Source of the DNA: Ophiosphaerella korrae
Taxonomy: Eukaryota; Ascomycota; Dothideomycetes; Pleosporales; Phaeosphaeriaceae
Assembly (NCBI GenBank): GCA_028456385.1
Contig: JALNQF010000223.1
Location: 1 to 64,000, forward strand
Length of the DNA stretch: 64,000 nucleotides
Direction: 5' to 3'
The translations under genes were made by a program, and so were the position numbers. Below are positions 59,496 to 64,000 of the stretch, in pieces (the first letter of the stretch is position 1; each line of letters opens with the position of its first letter). The notes under the pieces were generated by a model, which saw only the letters and a list, made by a program, of their open reading frames with translations, did no database searches and was not told where the DNA came from.

Positions 59496-61600
59496 TAGAT
59501 CGATTAGTACCTATTAGGTTTAGAGAGGTTTTAGAAGTTATATATAGTTTACTATAAGTAGTATAAGAATATTAGAATTAAGTAATTAATTTAATTAAAC
59601 TAGTTAACTAGCTAAGTTAATAGGACTAGTTAAGTAGCTACTTAGCTAAGCTTAGACGTACTTAGTCTTGTAATCTAAGCGTTAATATAGGTAAGCTCGC
59701 TTATTGTTAAGTTAGCTTAGGTGCTACTAGATTAATAGTCTAATCTAATAGTATAACTCTCGAGACAAAGGCTTTAGTAGCTTTTCCTTAAGCTCTAACT
59801 CTAACCTAGGATAGTAATATTTAGGGCTAAAGCTTCTACCTTTAACTAGAACTTATTTATATAGACTACTATAAGAGAATAGAGGTATATTAATTAATAT
59901 TACTTAAATAGTTCTAGTAATATAAGCTATTAAAGCTACTAAGATATACTTCTTATAGATAGCGTAGTATACTTAACGCTACTATTACTACCTTTATTAT
60001 TAGTACTACCTATAATCTCTTTAACTTTATAAGCTACTATTAGGCCCTTTTCCTTAATATAGAGTATTTCTTTACTCTAGATTAGGCTACCCTAAATACT
60101 CTCTACGCCTAGCTACTTATCTAATACTATACTTGTAGTATATACGTCTTTATTTACTTTCTTAATTAGATTAAGCTAGATAGGCTACTTGTAGGTATAG
60201 ATATCCTTCTCTACCTAATAGGTAGAGACGACGTTAGTAGGTATTAGATAAAGGCTACCTTAGCTAAGGGTTTAAGTAGTATTATACTAGCGCGTTACCT
60301 AGGTTAAGTGCTTTACAAAGGCCTTCTTTTTATAAGGCGTACTAGTAGGATAGACTAATAGTAGTAGGCTATTAATAGCTTAGAACTTAATAGTAACCTA
60401 GCTATACTAACTACAAGAAGTGTTATTACTTACTAGGTAGTTATCTTACTAAAGTTAGTTAATCTTAGTAGTATATATACGACTAAGGAGAGCTATTGCT
60501 TAGTAGTACTTAATTATAATAGTAGCTATCTACTACTTATAGTAGTAGCTTGTATACTAAGTATTTTAGAAGATACTATTATAGCTATTAGCGTAGTAGT
60601 TCTATAGAGTAATTTAGCTAGATATAGTGCTATTAATAGTAGTACTACGTAATAAGACTAGTGCGCTGCGCTCTCTTTATAACTATAAGAAGGTAGCTAT
60701 ATTATACTAGGTGTCTAGACTACTAACTATATAAGCTTTCTTAAGTATACTATAAGTAGTCTTATAGGGAGACCTAGTCTCTATATAGAAGTTACTGCCC
60801 TTGCCTATAAGTTACTTAATAATCTAGGCAATATCTAGGTTATTAGTAGAAGTAATAGTATAGTAGGTAATTTTTTTAGCAGCCTCTACTAAGTTAGCTA
60901 GCTATATAAGTCCTAAGGTTTACCTTTTTTTTTCTTATACTATAGCTAGTTTCTTCTTATAAGTCTACTCTATGCAATAGTTATTACTAGTAATAGTAGT
61001 AATATAGACTAGTAGTAGCTATAGAAGCTCTAGCTAGGAAGATAGCTTTACTTCTAATTACTCTACTTCTAACTCTTCTACTTCTAGCTCTTCTAGTACT
61101 AGTATAAGCGTGTAAAGTTTACTTTAAGTATACTTCTACGCTAGTATTAGAGAGTATATAGCTTTACGCTTTAGTATAAGTAAAAGACTTTAGACTTCTT
61201 TATCTAAGTTACTAGTAGTAGGTATCCTTTATATAGAGGGTAGTATATTATCTATAGTGTTTACTAGTATAATAGCTATATAGATAAGCTTTTACTAGCT
61301 CTTTTTATTAAGTACCTCTATAAGTATTTCTTGTACTAACTAGATTGCTAAGAGAAGAGAATTAGTAATAAGTACTAGATTGTAGTTACTTTAGTTATTA
61401 GGAATTAGCTATCTTACACTAAATTCAAGTACTTGTTAGCTTACCTATATAGCTTAGAAGTAGAATAATTTCTTATAGTTTACGTTAGAGGCCTAGTAGC
61501 TATAGTTGTATAAGATATAAGTATTATAAGTAACTAGAAAGCTTTACTTTTTACTATCTACTTCTCTTACTATAGAACGTAGAATTAATAAGGCGGATAT
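59496..61600. pseudogene. Unidentified coding traces, RIP-degraded
   Basis: GC content is somewhat higher than in the rest of the block. A Ser/Thr-rich plus-strand stretch (about 61,010-61,110, reading SNYSTSNSSTSSSSSTSISV) and a possible minus-strand stretch near 60,700-60,840 are protein-like. No family is recognised and strand is uncertain. Confidence 0.25.
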
Positions 61601-64000
61601 AATGTACAATAAGCGTATTATAGGTAGTAGAGTAGGCGTAAAGTTAGGTTCTATCTAAAACCCTACTAGGGTCTTAATACGTAATCTTATAGACGTAATA
61701 TATACTTACTACTAAACGCGCTAGTATAGTAAGAGTTGTAAAACGCGTTTATAGTAAGGATTAATAAGAGACCTAGCTTAAAAGAAGTAAAGATAAAGAA
61801 GATAAGATAATAATATATTATATTATATAGTTTACTATTTATAGGTATTAAAAGAGCGTTTAGTATAGCGCTACTATTAAAAAAGAAATATAAGTTTAAT
61901 AAGTAGTAGATTAAGATAACAAAGACGCGTAAAGGGCTATAAAATAGAGGTAATAGAGTTAGAGAAGAGGCTTACTCTTAGAGGTAGAAGTCTAGGCGCG
62001 TACTATCTAAGTAACCTAATATAGATACTACTCTAACAAGCTAATAAGAATACGTAGGTAGTTATATCTTAGGCTTTTAGCTATAATAGTAGGGGGTATA
62101 CATTATTTTAGGGATTAATAGGAATATATAGGAGAGAAGGTAGTATTAGCTTAGAATAAGAAGATTGTTAGATATACTAAGAATAGAGTAATTTAATAAT
62201 ATTTTTAAATATTTACTAGCGTACTATATTACTATTTGTAAAACCTACTAGTAAGGCGTTATCTAGTCCTAGCTAAAGGCCTATTTAGATAAAAGCTACT
62301 AAGAGTACGTTTAGTAGACACGATAGAAAATTATCTAAGTAGTGTAGGAAGTGTTGTAGTTATAGTAATAGGTAAGCGACTTAGACTAAGTTATTTATTC
62401 TAGGCTAGAATTACTACTATTACTATATTTACCTATTTACTATAATAAGCTTTAATATAATAAATATAGGCATATTTATTACTATATTAAGCAAATAAAG
62501 GAATATTACTAAAAAAAGTATTACTAAAGTAAGCCCTAAGCTAGTGCGTAAGCTATATAGACAATAGTAATATACTAGAAATTCTATAGTACTAGTTCTA
62601 TAAGTAAGTTGTTCTAAGTTAATATAGTAATAGTAGTTCGCCTAGTAGGTAATAATATAGATAGAGATATAGGTTAAGTAGTTAAAGTATTGTTAGTATA
62701 AGTTATAACGTAGATAGAGGAACTAGAGAAGAATATAAATACTACTATCTAGGAAGATATAGATAGATACGATTTTAGCGAGTAGCTAAATTAAGTAAGA
62801 TAGGTATAGTATCTAAGGAGTTTAAGGCGCAACTAGTTATTAAAGATAGTAGCTAAGCCTATATATAAAGAGTAGGCATTATTTAACGTATATTAGGTAG
62901 CTTATATAGTAATATAGTAGGTATAGTAAGTATCTTAGGTAAGCGTAGTTAGTATACCTATAATAATATATATTAACTAGTAAGAACTTAGTAATACAAT
63001 AAGTAAGAAGCTATTTAACGCGTAGTAGATAGGTAAGATAATAGTTAAATATAGTAATATATAGCTAGAGCTTATTATATATATTTAGTAGACTTACAAA
63101 ATACTAGTTATTTAACTCTATAATAATAATAAAGTTAAGAGTAGAAGGCTATTATATTATATTATAAGTAAGTAATATAAGTATATAGAGAGGATTAAAG
63201 CGATTATAGGGCGCGATAGAGAAGAGGATTAGTTTAAAGAGATAGAGTTAGACGATAGTAATAATAAGAGGTTAGACGAGTAGTAAGAGGAGGTACTAGA
63301 GGGGCACGTACTAGAGTTTATAATATTGTTATTAGACTATATATTAGGTAATAATAAGTATACGAGCGTATTAATTAGTAGTATAGTAGTATTAGAGATT
63401 AGTGTAGAGAGTAGGTAGTTAAGCCTATTAGTGTATACGCCTAAGTAGTTAGTAGTAGTAAGTATAACACGTATATTAGTGTTGTATAAGTTAATATAGA
63501 TGCAATAGGAGTAGATTAATAAGCTAGCTAGTAAAGGGTAAGAGTTAAAAGACGTAGCTACTATAGTACTACCCTATTTATAGTTTATATAGGAGATAGC
63601 TAGCTACTTTATAATATTAACTAAATATAATAGTAAGCTAACGCTAATAGACTTAATTTTATAGTTAAGAGTATTTACGTTTAAGATCTAGTTTATAACT
63701 AATATAGAGGGCGTAGTTAACTAGATTAGTAATACGTTGTTATATAGTAATATATAGTTTAGTATAGTATAACTATAGTTAATAATCTATAAGATAATAG
63801 CTAGCGCGTAATAATATATTTTAATAGAATTAATATTATTATAGGTTAATAGCGAGGGTTTAGTTATACTAAATATAACTACGTTACCTATAATTAACTA
63901 GGACAAGCTAGTAGATAATATAGCTAAGTAGTAGGTTAGGTAGAGTTTTATAAAAGACCTACGTAATAAAAATATAATAAGCGTAAAAGACCTAGAAAAG
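61601..64000 (+). pseudogene. Unidentified coding relic running off the window, possibly gag-like
   Basis: Plus-strand frames are readable through TAA/TAG stops, for example SRGYTLF and GLIGIYRREGSISLE near 62,090 and, in another frame, an acidic charged region (GRDREED, KEIELDD, about 63,209-63,260) followed by a Gln- and Ile-rich tail up to base 64,000 (DLRNKN, ISVKDLEK). The charged then hydrophilic layout would suit a retroelement gag, but no zinc knuckle is in the window and the assignment is a guess. Confidence 0.3.

Noticed and set aside
62080..64000. Assignment of the last 2 kb to an OrsD or helicase N-terminus
   Set aside because: No Cys/His pattern or helicase motif could be found; the charged layout fits a gag at least as well, so it is left unidentified.

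Overview
The window looks like a filamentous ascomycete (Pezizomycotina, probably a Dothideomycete of the Leptosphaeria/Parastagonospora/Pyrenophora kind; the class is inferred). It has a two-speed layout. A gene-bearing island of ordinary base composition (about 23.1-32.3 kb) sits between two very AT-rich blocks (1-22.8 kb and 32.3-64 kb). In the blocks ATG, TGA, TGG, CA and TG are scarce. Former coding frames can be followed for hundreds of codons interrupted almost only by TAA and TAG, and conserved Gly, Cys, His, Asp and Glu codons are changed by C-to-T or G-to-A transitions. That is the expected footprint of repeat-induced point mutation (RIP), so no intact gene is expected in the blocks.

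Left block: end of a copia LTR (1-91); minus-strand Ty3/gypsy relic (92-4,140); an unidentified plus-strand coding relic (4.2-7.0 kb); a 746-bp inverted-repeat element (7,547-8,292); a gypsy RT scrap (8.3-8.6 kb); a dispersed repeat family called R1 here, partly as an inverted pair (9.2-10.8 kb); a 1,849-bp pogo/Fot1-type transposon (11,756-13,604); a minus-strand gypsy relic (13.6-18.7 kb) carrying a 538-bp TRIM-like element; more gypsy and R1 pieces; and a second, less mutated 1,849-bp pogo element (20,949-22,797).

Island: a possible membrane-protein gene or pseudogene (minus, about 24.0-24.5 kb); a 351-bp MITE; a bHLH transcription factor with the SREBP-type Tyr (25,306-26,145, minus); a small unknown protein (27,230-27,652, plus); an almost unmutated R1 copy (28,455-28,870); a broken copia gag-pol remnant (30.0-31.1 kb, plus); and a two-exon gene for a small secreted six-cysteine, effector-like protein (31,430-31,862, minus). 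The last has one in-frame TAG, which could come from a CpA-to-TpA change.

Right block: a degenerate telomere-like run at its edge (about 32,439); long unidentified coding relics (33.3-39.3 kb); minisatellites; an OrsD-like/RecQ-type helicase relic like fungal telomere-linked helicases (about 42.2-53.4 kb), split by a complete 6,686-bp copia element with 165-bp LTRs and an AAATA target duplication (44,348-51,033); a gypsy element with two 440-bp LTRs but no recognisable integrase (53,622-58,953); a 98-bp tandem repeat; and further coding relics running off the end. The right block may be an old subtelomeric or transposon-nest segment. All frame readings were done by eye, without database searches.
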